The notes beneath the pieces were generated by a model. The model was not told the DNA's origin. It searched no databases and saw nothing but the letters and a program-made list of their open reading frames with translations. Of a DNA stretch of 64,000 nucleotides, positions 10,604-22,019 are shown in pieces. The position numbers were made by a program, and so were the translations under genes. Every line of letters starts with the position of its first letter. Position 1 is the first letter of the stretch. Source of the stretch: Litoditis marina (lineage: Eukaryota > Nematoda > Chromadorea > Rhabditida > Rhabditidae); contig CAXIWQ010000066.1 in assembly GCA_964036275.1 (NCBI GenBank), positions 1 through 64,000 on the forward strand. The letters are read 5' to 3'.

Positions 10604-12554
10604 TTAGGTGTTTGTAGCTGGGAGCAACATACTTGATAGCCGTATGAACTGTTCTCTGTAGCTGCAAGGCAAAGAGTCGATAACCGCGTTAATTCGTATT
10701 TTGTGGCTGTGCGCCACAGAATAGATAGTCGTATTAGGTTTTTTTAGCTGGGAGCAACATACTTGATAGCCGTATAACCTTTTTCCTGTAGCTGCACGGC
10801 AAAGAGTCAATAACCGCGTTAATTTGTCTTTTGTGGCTGTGCGCCACAGAATATAAAGTCGTATTAGGTTTTCGTAGCTGGGAGCAACAGACTTGATAGC
10901 CGTATGACTTTTTTTCTGTAGCTGCAAGGCAAAGAGGTAATAACCGCGTTAATTTGTCTTTTGTGGCTGTGCGCCACAGAATAGATTGTCGTATCAGGTT
11001 TTTGTAGCTGGGAGCAACAGACTTGATAGCCGTATGAACTTTTCTCTGTAGCTGCAAGCCAACAAGTCGATAACCGCGATAATTCGTATTTTGTGGCTGT
11101 GCGCCACAGAATAGATTGTCGTATTAGGTTTTTGTAGCTGGGAGCAACAGATTTGATAGCCGTATGAACTGTTCTTTGTAGCTGCAAGGCAAAGAGTCGA
11201 TAACCGCGTTAATTCGTATTTTGTGGCTGTGCGCCACAGAATAGATAGTCGTATTAGGTTTTTGTAGCTGGGAGCAACATATTTGATAGCCGTATAACCT
11301 TTTTCCTGTAGCTGCACGGCAAAGAGTCAATAACCGCGTTAATTTGTCTTTTGTGGCTGTGCGCCACAGAATATAAAGTCGTATTAGGTTTTTGTAGCTG
11401 GAAGCAACAGACTTGATAGCCGTATGAACTTTTTTCTGTAGCTGCAAGGCAAAGAGGTAATAACCGCGTTAATTTGTCTTTTGTGGCTGTGCGCCACAGA
11501 ATAGATTGTCGTATCAGGTTTTTGTAGCTGGGAGCAACAGACTTGATAGCCGTATGAACTTTTTTCTGTAGCTGCAAGGCAAAGAGGTAATAACCGCGTC
11601 AATTTGTCTTTTGTGGCTGTGCGTCACAGAATATAAAGTCGTATTAGGTTTTCGTAGCTGGGAGCAACAGACTTGATAGCCGTATGAACTTTTTCCTGTA
11701 GCTGCAAGGCAAAGAGGTAATAACCGCGTTAATTTGTCTTTTGTGGCTGTGCGCCACAGAATAGATTGTCGTATCAGGTTTTTGTAGCTGGGAGCAACAG
11801 ACTTGATAGCCGTATGAACTTTTCTCTGTAGCTGCAAGCCAACAAGTCGATAACCGCGATATTTCGTGTTTTGTGGCTGTGCGCCACAGAATATAAAGTC
11901 GTATTAGGTTTTCGTAGCTGGGAGCAACAGACTTGATAGCCGTATGATTTTTTTTTCTGTAGCTGCAAGGCAAAGAGTCAATAACCGCGTTAATTTGTCT
12001 TTTGTGGCTGTGCGCCACAGAATATAAAGTCGTATTAGGTTTTCGTAGCTGGGAGCAACAGACTTGATAGCCGTATGAACTTTTTTCTGTAGCTGCAAGG
12101 CAAAGAGGTAATAACCGCGTTAATTTGTCTTTTGTGGCTGTGCGCCACAGAATAGATTGTCGTATCAGGTTTTTGTAGCTGGGAGCAACAGACTTGATAG
12201 CCGTATGAACTTTTCTCTGTAGCTGCAAGCCAACAAGTCGATAACCGCGATATTTCGTGTTTTGTGGCTGTGCGCCACAGAATATAAAGTCGTATTAGGT
12301 TTTCGTAGCTGGGAGCAACAGACTTGATAGCCGTATGATTTTTTTTCTGTAGCTGCAAGGCAAAGAGTCAATAACCGCGTTAATTTGTCTTTTGTGGCTG
12401 TGCGCCACAGAATAGATTGTCGTATTAGGTTTTTGTAGCTGGGAGCAACAGATTTGATAGCCGTATGAAATATTCTCTGTAACTGCGAGGCAAAGAGTCA
12501 ATAACCGCGTTAATTCGTCTTTTGTGGCTGTGCGCCACAGAATATATTGTCGTA
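10604..12554 (+). repeat. 15-mer HOR unit (block P copy 1, unit 1)
   Basis: A 1951-bp unit of 15 monomers with class order d c a b d c a a a b k a b k e, read from subunit B. The d monomer with GGTTTTTTTAGC marks the start. It recurs at 12555 (partial), 20068, 22020 and 23972 (partial). Phase is arbitrary: the unit could be drawn to start at any monomer. Confidence 0.82.
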
Positions 12555-13570
12555 TTAGGTTTTTGTAGCTGGGAGCAACAGACTTGATAGCCGTATGAAC
12601 TGTTCTCTGTAGCTGCAAGGCAAAGAGTCGATAACCGCGTTAATTCGTATTTTGTGGCTGTGCGCCACAGAATAGATAGTCGTATTAGGTTTTTTTAGCT
12701 GGGAGCAACATACTTGATAGCCGTATAACCTTTTTCCTGTAGCTGCACGGCAAAGAGTCAATAACCGCGTTAATTTGTCTTTTGTGGCTGTGCGCCACAG
12801 AATATAAAGTCGTATTAGGTTTTCGTAGCTGGGAGCAACAGACTTGATAGCCGTATGAATTTTTTTCTGTAGCTGCAAGGCAAAGAGGTAATAACCGCGT
12901 TAATTTGTCTTTTGTGGCTGTGCGCCACAGAATAGATTGTCGTATCAGGTTTTTGTAGCTGGGAGCAACAGACTTGATAGCCGTATGAACTTTTCTCTGT
13001 AGCTGCAAGCCAACAAGTCGATAACCGCGATAATTCGTATTTTGTGGCTGTGCGCCACAGAATAGATTGTCGTATTAGGTTTTTGTAGCTGGGAGCAACA
13101 GATTTGATAGCCGTATGATTTTTTTTTGTAGCTGCAAGTCAAAATGTCAATAACCGCGTTAATTCGTCTTTGTGGCTGTGCGCCACAGAATAGATAGTCG
13201 TATTAGGTTTTTGTAGCTGGGAGCAACATATTTGATAGCCGTATAACCTTTTTCCTGTAGCTGCACGGCAAAGAGTCAATAACCGCGTTAATTTGTCTTT
13301 TGTGGCTGTGCGCCACAGAATATAAAGTCGTATTAGGTTTTTGTAGCTGGGAGCAACAGACTTGATAGCCGTAGGAACTTTTTTCTGTAGCTGCAAGGCA
13401 AAGAGGTAATAACCGCGTTAATTTGTCTTTTGTGGCTGTGCGCCACAGAATAGATTGTCGTATCAGGTTTTTGTAGCTGGGAGCAACAGACTTGATAGCC
13501 GTATGAACTTTTTTCTGTAGCTGCAAGGCAAAGAGGTAATAACCGCGTTAATTTGTCTTTTGTGGCTGTG
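12555..13570 (+). repeat. 15-mer HOR, partial unit (about 8 monomers)
   Basis: Repeats the first monomers of the 15-mer at an offset of 1949-1951 bp, then departs near 13573 where GCCATAGGATATAGAG and the class g monomer begin. One internal monomer (around 13110-13180) is replaced by an f-type sequence with GTCAAAATGTC, unlike the corresponding d monomer at 11160 and 20640. Confidence 0.75.
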
Positions 13571-13645
13571 CGCCATAGGATATAGAGTCGTATTAGGTTT
13601 TTGTAGCCATGAGCAACAGACTTGATAGCCGTATAAACTTTTTTC

Positions 13646-13775
13646 TGTAGCTGCAAGGCAAAGAGTCGATAACCGCGTTATATCGTATTTTGTGGCTGTG
13701 TGCCACAGAATAGATAGTTGTATTGGGTTTTTCTAGCTGGGAGCAACATACTTGATAGCCATATAAACTTTTTTC
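13646..13775 (+). repeat. Class g monomer (landmark variant), written B-C-A
   Basis: Example of the most recognisable variant. Subunit B reads CGCGTTATATCG, the hairpin loop is TGTGT, and C ends GATAGTTGTATTGGG followed by TTTTTCTAGC. The next A reads GCCATATAAAC and leads into a class c monomer. Loss of GCGC removes the HhaI site from this monomer. It is rare in the left half (near 110, 13729, 14755, 15008, 18258, 25141 and 26171-26427) and becomes periodic at 390 bp in the right 10 kb. Confidence 0.85.
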
Positions 13776-14621
13776 TGTAGCTGCACGGCAAAGAGTCAAT
13801 AACCGCGTTAATTTGTCTTTTGTGGCTGTGCGCCACAGAATATAAAGTCGTATTAGGTTTTTGTAGCTGGGAGCAACAGACTTGATAGCCGTATAAACTT
13901 TTTTTTCTGTAGCTGCAAGGCAAAGAGGTAATAACCGCGTTAATTTGTCTTTTGTGGCTGTGCGCCACAGAATAGATTGTCGTATCAGGTTTTTGTAGCT
14001 GGGAGCAACAGACTTGATAGCCGTATAAACTTTTCTCTGTAGCTGCAAGCCAACAAGTCGATAACCGCGATAATTCGTATTTTGTGGCTGTGCGCCACAG
14101 AATAGATTGTCGTATTAGGTTTTTGTAGCTGGGAGCAACAGATTTGATAGCCGTATGAACTGTTCTTTGTAGCTGCAAGGCAAAGAGTCGATAACCGCGT
14201 TAATTCGTATTTTGTGGCTGTGCGCCACAGAATAGATAGTCGTATTAGGTTTTTGTAGCTGGGAGCAACATATTTGATAGCCGTATAACCTTTTTTCTGT
14301 AGCTGCACGGCAAAGAGTCAATAACCGCGTTAATTTGTCTTTTGTGGCTGTGCGCCACAGAATATAAAGTCGTATTAGGTTTTTGTAGCTGGGAGCAACA
14401 GACTTGATAGCCGTATGAACTTTTTTCTGTAGCTGCAAGGCAAAGAGGTAATAACCGCGTTAATTTGTCTTTTGTGGCTGTGCGCCACAGAATAGATTGT
14501 CGTATCAGGTTTTTGTAGCTGGGAGCAACAGACTTGATAGCCGTATGAACTTTTTTCTGTAGCTGCAAGGCAAAGAGGTAATAACCGCGTTAATTTGTCT
14601 TTTGTGGCTGTGCGCCATAGG

Positions 14622-14873
14622 ATATAAAGTCGTATTAGGTTTTTGTAGCCATGAGCAACAGACTTGATAGCCGTTTAAACTTTTTTCTGTAGCTGCAAGG
14701 CAAAGAGTCGATAACCGCGTTATATCGTATTTTGTGCCACAGAATAGATAGTTGTATTGGGTTTTTCTAGCTGGGAGCAACATACTTGATAGCCATATAA
14801 ACTTTTTTCTGTAGCTGCACGGCAAAGAGTCAATAACCGCGTTAATTTGTCTTTTGTGGCTGTGCGCCACAGA
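14622..14873 (+). repeat. 252-bp dimer with hairpin-deleted monomer, copy 1
   Basis: A g-c dimer of 130+122 bp. The g monomer reads TTTTGTGCCACAG at 14730, lacking 8 bp of the usual TTTTGTGGCTGTGTGCCACAG. This removes one arm and the loop of the inverted repeat. The dimer is immediately repeated at 14874-15125, and the pair recurs at 26040-26543. The preceding A subunit reads GCCGTTTAAAC, unique to these copies. Confidence 0.88.
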
Positions 14874-15125
14874 ATATAAAGTCGTATTAGGTTTTTGTAG
14901 CCATGAGCAACAGACTTGATAGCCGTTTAAACTTTTTTCTGTAGCTGCAAGGCAAAGAGTCGATAACCGCGTTATATCGTATTTTGTGCCACAGAATAGA
15001 TAGTTGTATTGGGTTTTTCTAGCTGGGAGCAACATACTTGATAGCCATATAAACTTTTTTCTGTAGCTGCACGGCAAAGAGTCAATAACCGCGTTAATTT
15101 GTCTTTTGTGGCTGTGCGCCACAGA
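14874..15125 (+). repeat. 252-bp dimer with hairpin-deleted monomer, copy 2
   Basis: Tandem copy of 14622-14873 at an offset of exactly 252 bp, with the same 8-bp deletion (TTTTGTGCC at 14982) and the same GTTTAAAC. Deletion and duplication therefore happened in that order. Confidence 0.88.
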
Positions 15126-18100
15126 ATATAAAGTCGTATTAGGTTTTTGTAGCTGGGAGCAACATACTTGATAGCCGTATAAACTTTTTTCTGTAGCTGC
15201 AAGGCAAAGAGGTAATAACCGCGTTAATTTGTCTTTTGTGGCTGTGCGCCACAGAATATAAAGTCGTATTAGGTTTTTGTAGCTGGGAGCAACAGATTTG
15301 ATAGCCGTATGAAATGTTCTCTGTAACTGCAAGGCAAAGAGTCAATAACCGCGTTAATTTGTATTTTGTGGCTGTGCGCCACAGAATATAAAGTCGTATT
15401 ATGTTTTTGTAGTTGGAAGCAACAGACTTGATAGCCGTATGATTTTTTTTTGTAGCTGCAAGTCAAAATGTCAATAACCGCGTTAATTCGTCTTTGTGGC
15501 TGTGCGCCTCAGAATAGATTGTCGTATTAGGTTTTTGTAGCTGGGAGCAACAGATTTGATAGCCGTATGAAATGTTCTCTGTAACTGCGAGGCAAAGAGT
15601 CAATAACCGCGTTAATTCGTCTTTTGTGGCTGTGCGCCACAGAATATATAGTCGTATTAGGTTTTTGTAGCTGGGAGCAACAAACTTGATAGCCGTATGA
15701 ACTTTTCTCTGTAGCTGCAAGCCAACAAGTCGATAACCGCGATAAATTGTATTTTGTGGCTGTGCGCCACAGAATAGATTGTCGTATTAGGTTTTTGTAG
15801 CTGGGAGCAACAGATTTGATAGCCGTATGAACTGTTCTCTGTAGCTGCAAGGCAAAGAGTCGATAACCGCGTCAATTCGTATTTTGTGGCTGTGCGCCAC
15901 AGAATAGATAGTCGTATTAGGTTTTTGTAGCTGGGAGCAACATACTTGGTAGCCGTATAACCTTTTTCCTGTAGCTGCACGGCAAAGAGTCAATAACCGC
16001 GTTAATTTGTCTTTTGTGGCTGTGCGCCACAGAATAGATTGTCGTATTAGGTTTTTGTAGCTGGGAGCAACAGATTTGATAGCCGTATGAAATATTCTCT
16101 GTAACTGCGAGGCAAAGAGTCAATAACCGCGTTAATTCGTCTTTTGTGGCTGTGCGCCACAGAATATATAGTCGTATTAGGTTTTTGTAGCTGGGAGCAA
16201 CAAACTTGATAGCCGTATGAACTGTTCTCTGCAGCTGCAAGGCAAAGAGGTAATAACCGCGTTAATTTGTATTTTGTGGCTGTGCGCCACAGAATATAAA
16301 GTCGTATTATGTTTTTGTAGTTGGAAGCAACAGACTTGATAGCCGTATGATTTTTTTTTTGTAGCTGCAAGTCAAAATGTCAATAACCGCGTTAATTCGT
16401 CTTTGTGGCTGTGCGCCTCAGAATAGATTGTCGTATTAGGTTTTTGTAGCTGGGAGCAACAGATTTGATAGCCGTATGAAATGTTCTCTGTAACTGCGAG
16501 GCAAAGAGTCAATAACCGCGTTAATTCGTCTTTTGTGGCTGTGCGCCACAGAATATATAGTCGTATTAGGTTTTTGTAGCTGGGAGCAACAAACTTGATA
16601 GCCGTATGAACTTTTCTCTGTAGCTGCAAGCCAACAAGTCGATAACCGCGATAATTTGTATTTTGTGGCTGTGCGCCACAGAATAGATTGTCGTATTAGG
16701 TTTTTTTAGCTGGGAGCAACAGATTTGATAGCCGTATGAACTGTTCTCTGTAGCTGCAAGGCAAAGAGTCGATAACCGCGTCAATTCGTATTTTGTGGCT
16801 GTGCGCCACAGAATAGATAGTCGTATTAGGTTTTTGTAGCTGGGAGCAACATACTTGGTAGCCGTATAACCTTTTTCCTGTAGCTGCACGGCAAAGAGTC
16901 AATAACCGCGTTAATTTGTCTTTTGTGGCTGTGCGCCACAGAATAGATTGTCGTATTAGGTTTTTGTAGCTGGGAGCAACAGATTTGATAGCCGTATGAA
17001 ATATTCTCTGTAACTGCGAGGCAAAGAGTCAATAACCGCGTTAATTCGTCTTTTGTGGCTGTGCGCCACAGAATATATAGTCGTATTAGGTTTTTGTAGC
17101 TGGGAGCAACAGACTTGATAGCCGTATAAACTGTTCTCTGTAGCTGCAAGGCAAAGAGTCGATAACCGCGATAATTCGTATTTTGTGGCTGTGCGCCACA
17201 GAATAGATAGTCGTATTAGGTTTTTTTAGCTGGGAGCAACATACTTGATAGCCGTATAACCTTTTTCCTGTAGCTGCACGGCAAAGAGTCAATAACCGCG
17301 TTAATTTGTCTTTTGTAACTGTGCGCCACAGAATATAGAGTCGTATTAGGTTTTCGTAGCTGGGAGCAACAGACTTGATAGCCGTATGAATTTTTTTCTG
17401 TAGCTGCAAGGCACAGAGGTAATAACCGCGTTAATTTGTCTTTTGTGGCTGTGCGCCACAGAATAGATTGTCGTATCAGGTTTTTGTAGCTGGGAGCAAC
17501 AGACTTGATAGCCGTATGAACTTTTCTATGTAGCTGCAAGCCAACAAGTCGATAACCGCGATAATTCGTATTTTGTGGCTGTGCGCCACAGAATAGATAG
17601 TCGTATTAGGTTTTTGTAGCTGGGAGCAACATATTTGATAGCCGTATAACCTTTTTCCTGTAGCTGCACGGCAAAGAGTCAATAACCGCGTTAATTTGTC
17701 TTTTGTGGCTGTGCGCCACAGAATATAAAGTCGTATTAGGTTTTTGTAGCTGGGAGCAACAGACTTGATAGCCGTATGAACTTTTTTCTGTAGCTGCAAG
17801 GCAAAGAGGTAATAACCACGTTAATTTGTCTTTTGTGGCTGTGCGCCACAGAATAGATTGTCGTATCAGGTTTTTGTAGCTGGGAGCAACAGACTTGATA
17901 GCCGTATGAACTTTTTTCTGTAGCTGCAAGGCAAAGAGGTAATAACCGCGTTAATTTGTCTTTTGTGGCTGTGCGCCACAGAATAGATTGTCGTATCAGG
18001 TTTTTGTAGCTGGGAGCAACAGACTTGATAGCCGTATGAACTTTTTTCTGTAGCTGCAAGGCAAAGAGGTAATAACCGCGTTAATTTGTCTTTTGTGGCT

Positions 18101-18299
18101 GTGCGCCATAGGATATAAAGTCGTATTAGGTTTTTGTAGCCATGAGCAACAGACTTGATAGCCGTATAAACTTTTTTTTGTAGCTGCAAGGCAAAAAGTC
18201 GATAACCGCGTTATATCGTATTTTGTGGCTGTGTGCCACAGAATAGATAGTTGTATTGGGTTTTTCTAGCTGGGAGCAACATACTTGATAGCCATATAA

Positions 18300-18700
18300 A
18301 CTTTTTTCTGTAGCTGCAAGGCAAAGAGGTAATAACCGCGTTAATTTGTCTTTTGTGGCTGTGCGCCACAGGATAGATTGTCGTATTAGGTTTTTGTAGC
18401 TGGGAGCAACAGATTTGATAGCCGTATGAACTGTTCTTTGTAGCTGCAAGGCAAAGAGTCGATAACCGCGTTAATTCGTATTTTGTGGCTGTGCGCCACA
18501 GAATATAAAGTCGTATTAGGTTTTCGTAGCTGGGAGCAACAGACTTGATAGCCGTATGAACTTTTTTCTGTAGCTGCAAGGCAAAGAGGTAATAACCGCG
18601 TTAATTTGTCTTTTGTGGCTGTGCGCCACAGAATATAAAGTCGTATTAGGTTTTCGTAGCTGGGAGCAACAGACTTGATAGCCGTATGAACTTTTTTCTG
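18300..18700 (+). repeat. Junction between the two P blocks
   Basis: About three monomers where colinearity breaks. The class g monomer near 18190-18300 is followed by class a with GGATAGATTG, instead of the class c monomer that follows the equivalent g monomer at ~29850. A d-a-k-a-b series then differs by one monomer from the d-a-a-c-a-b series at 8860-9490. This is what an unequal exchange junction would look like; that interpretation is inferred. Confidence 0.65.
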
Positions 18701-20067
18701 TAGCTGCAAGGCAAAGAGTCAATAACCGCGTCAATTTGTCTTTTGTGGCTGTGCGCCACAGAATATAAAGTCGTATTAGGTTTTCGTAGCTGGGAGCAAC
18801 AGACTTGATAGCCGTATGAATTTTTTTCTGTAGCTGCAAGGCAAAGAGGTAATAACCGCGTTAATTTGTCTTTTGTGGCTGTGCGCCACAGAATAGATTG
18901 TCGTATCAGGTTTTTGTAGCTGGGAGCAACATACTTGATAGCCGTAGCTCTGTAGCTGCAAGCCAACAAGTCGATAACCGCGATAATTCGTATTTTGTGG
19001 CTGTGCGCCACAGAATAGATTGTCGTATTAGGTTTTTGTAGCTGGGAGCAACAGATTTGATAGCCGTATGAACTGTTCTTTGTAGCTGCAAGGCAAAGAG
19101 TCGATAACCGCGTTAATTCGTATTTTGTGGCTGTGCGCCACAGAATATAAAGTCGTATTAGGTTTTCGTAGCTGGGAGCAACAGACTTGATAGCCGTACG
19201 AACTTTTTTCTGTAGCTGCAAGGCAAAGTGGTAATAACCGCGTTAATTTGTCTTTTGTGGCTGTGCGCCACAGAATCGATTGTCGTATCAGGTTTTTGTA
19301 GCTGGGAGCAACATACTTGATAGCCGTATGAACTTTTCTCTGTAGCTGCAAGCCAACAAGTCGATAACCGCGATATTTCGTGTTTTGTGGCTGTGCGCCA
19401 CAGAATATAAAGTCGTATTAGGTTTTCGTAGCTGGGAGCAACAGACTTGATAGCCGTATGATTTTTTTTCTGTAGCTGCAAGGCAAAGAGTCAATAACCG
19501 CGTTAATTTGTCTTTTGTGGCTGTGCGCCACAGAATATAAAGTCGTATTAGGTTTTCGTAGCTGGGAGCAACAGACTTGATAGCCGTATGAACTTTTTTC
19601 TGTAGCTGCAAGGCAAAGAGGTAATAACCGCGTTAATTTGTCTTTTGTGGCTGTGCGCCACAGAATAGATTGTCGTATCAGGTTTTTGTAGCTGGGAGCA
19701 ACAGACTTGATAGCCGTATGAACTTTTCTCTGTAGCTGCAAGCCAACAAGTCGATAACCGCGATATTTCGTGTTTTGTGGCTGTGCGCCACAGAATATAA
19801 AGTCGTATTAGGTTTTCGTAGCTGGGAGCAACAGACTTGATAGCCGTATGATTTTTTTTCTGTAGCTGCAAGGCAAAGAGTCAATAACCGCGTTAATTTG
19901 TCTTTTGTGGCTGTGCGCCACAGAATAGATTGTCGTATTAGGTTTTTGTAGCTGGGAGCAACAGATTTGATAGCCGTATGAAATATTTTCTGTAACTGCG
20001 AGGCAAAGAGTCAATAACCGCGTTAATTCGTCTTTTGTGGCTGTGCGCCACAGAATATATAGTCGTA

Positions 20068-22019
20068 TTAGGTGTTTGTAGCTGGGAGCAACATACTTGA
20101 TAGCCGTATGAACTGTTCTCTGTAGCTGCAAGGCAAAGAGTCGATAACCGCGTTAATTCGTATTTTGTGGCTGTGCGCCACAGAATAGATAGTCGTATTA
20201 GGTTTTTTTAGCTGGGAGCAACATACTTGATAGCCGTATAACCTTTTTCCTGTAGCTGCACGGCAAAGAGTCAATAACCGCGTTAATTTGTCTTTTGTGG
20301 CTGTGCGCCACAGAATATAAAGTCGTATTAGGTTTTCGTAGCTGGGAGCAACAGACTTGATAGCCGTATGACTTTTTTTCTGTAGCTGCAAGGCAAAGAG
20401 GTAATAACCGCGTTAATTTGTCTTTTGTGGCTGTGCGCCACAGAATAGATTGTCGTATCAGGTTTTTGTAGCTGGGAGCAACAGACTTGATAGCCGTATG
20501 AACTTTTCTCTGTAGCTGCAAGCCAACAAGTCGATAACCGCGATAATTCGTATTTTGTGGCTGTGCGCCACAGAATAGATTGTCGTATTAGGTTTTTGTA
20601 GCTGGGAGCAACAGATTTGATAGCCGTATGAACTGTTCTTTGTAGCTGCAAGGCAAAGAGTCGATAACCGCGTTAATTCGTATTTTGTGGCTGTGCGCCA
20701 CAGAATAGATAGTCGTATTAGGTTTTTGTAGCTGGGAGCAACATATTTGATAGCCGTATAACCTTTTTCCTGTAGCTGCACGGCAAAGAGTCAATAACCG
20801 CGTTAATTTGTCTTTTGTGGCTGTGCGCCACAGAATATAAAGTCGTATTAGGTTTTTGTAGCTGGGAGCAACAGACTTGATAGCCGTATGAACTTTTTTC
20901 TGTAGCTGCAAGGCAAAGAGGTAATAACCGCGTTAATTTGTCTTTTGTGGCTGTGCGCCACAGAATAGATTGTCGTATCAGGTTTTTGTAGCTGGGAGCA
21001 ACAGACTTGATAGCCGTATGAACTTTTTTCTGTAGCTGCAAGGCAAAGAGGTAATAACCGCGTCAATTTGTCTTTTGTGGCTGTGCGCCACAGAATATAA
21101 AGTCGTATTAGGTTTTCGTAGCTGGGAGCAACAGACTTGATAGCCGTATGAACTTTTTTCTGTAGCTGCAAGGCAAAGAGGTAATAACCGCGTTAATTTG
21201 TCTTTTGTGGCTGTGCGCCACAGAATAGATTGTCGTATCAGGTTTTTGTAGCTGGGAGCAACAGACTTGATAGCCGTATGAACTTTTCTCTGTAGCTGCA
21301 AGCCAACAAGTCGATAACCGCGATATTTCGTGTTTTGTGGCTGTGCGCCACAGAATATAAAGTCGTATTAGGTTTTCGTAGCTGGGAGCAACAGACTTGA
21401 TAGCCGTATGATTTTTTTTTCTGTAGCTGCAAGGCAAAGAGTCAATAACCGCGTTAATTTGTCTTTTGTGGCTGTGCGCCACAGAATATAAAGTCGTATT
21501 AGGTTTTCGTAGCTGGGAGCAACAGACTTGATAGCCGTATGAACTTTTTTCTGTAGCTGCAAGGCAAAGAGGTAATAACCGCGTTAATTTGTCTTTTGTG
21601 GCTGTGCGCCACAGAATAGATTGTCGTATCAGGTTTTTGTAGCTGGGAGCAACAGACTTGATAGCCGTATGAACTTTTCTCTGTAGCTGCAAGCCAACAA
21701 GTCGATAACCGCGATATTTCGTGTTTTGTGGCTGTGCGCCACAGAATATAAAGTCGTATTAGGTTTTCGTAGCTGGGAGCAACAGACTTGATAGCCGTAT
21801 GATTTTTTTTTCTGTAGCTGCAAGGCAAAGAGTCAATAACCGCGTTAATTTGTCTTTTGTGGCTGTGCGCCACAGAATAGATTGTCGTATTAGGTTTTTG
21901 TAGCTGGGAGCAACAGATTTGATAGCCGTATGAAATATTCTCTGTAACTGCGAGGCAAAGAGTCAATAACCGCGTTAATTCGTCTTTTGTGGCTGTGCGC
22001 CACAGAATATATTGTCGTA
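20068..22019 (+). repeat. 15-mer HOR unit (block P copy 2, unit 1)
   Basis: Matches 10604-12554 at 9464-9465 bp and the next unit at 1952 bp. Class order d c a b d c a a a b k a b k e, read directly at about 20110, 20250, 20381, 20511, 20640, 20770, 20900, 21030, 21160, 21290, 21420, 21550, 21680, 21811 and 21940. Confidence 0.88.

Larger units (their letters stand above)
9200..18300 (+). repeat. Large segmental block P, copy 1 (~9.1 kb)
   Basis: Colinear with ~18700-29850. The offset is 9464-9465 bp for 9300-12500. After an extra 15-mer in the second copy it becomes 11417-11419 for ~12555-16300, and 11549-11550 for 16370-18240. Shared rare features include the GTACGAAC step, the 8-bp A-subunit deletion (9476), the hairpin-deleted dimers (14622-15125), GGCACAGAGG near 17411, TGTAACTGTGCG near 17315 and the GGCAAAAAGTCG class g monomer near 18190. 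Boundaries are accurate to about one monomer. Confidence 0.85.

Noticed and set aside
13600..13780. TATAAA motifs in GTATAAAC and GAATATAAAG as TATA boxes
   Set aside because: They are class variants of subunits A and C that come and go between monomers, with no associated start site or gene.
14505..15332. The longest open frame (275 codons, - strand), also at 25923-26750
   Set aside because: It exists because the 8-bp deletions change the reading register across the duplicated dimers, not because of coding selection. Content is the usual satellite translation.
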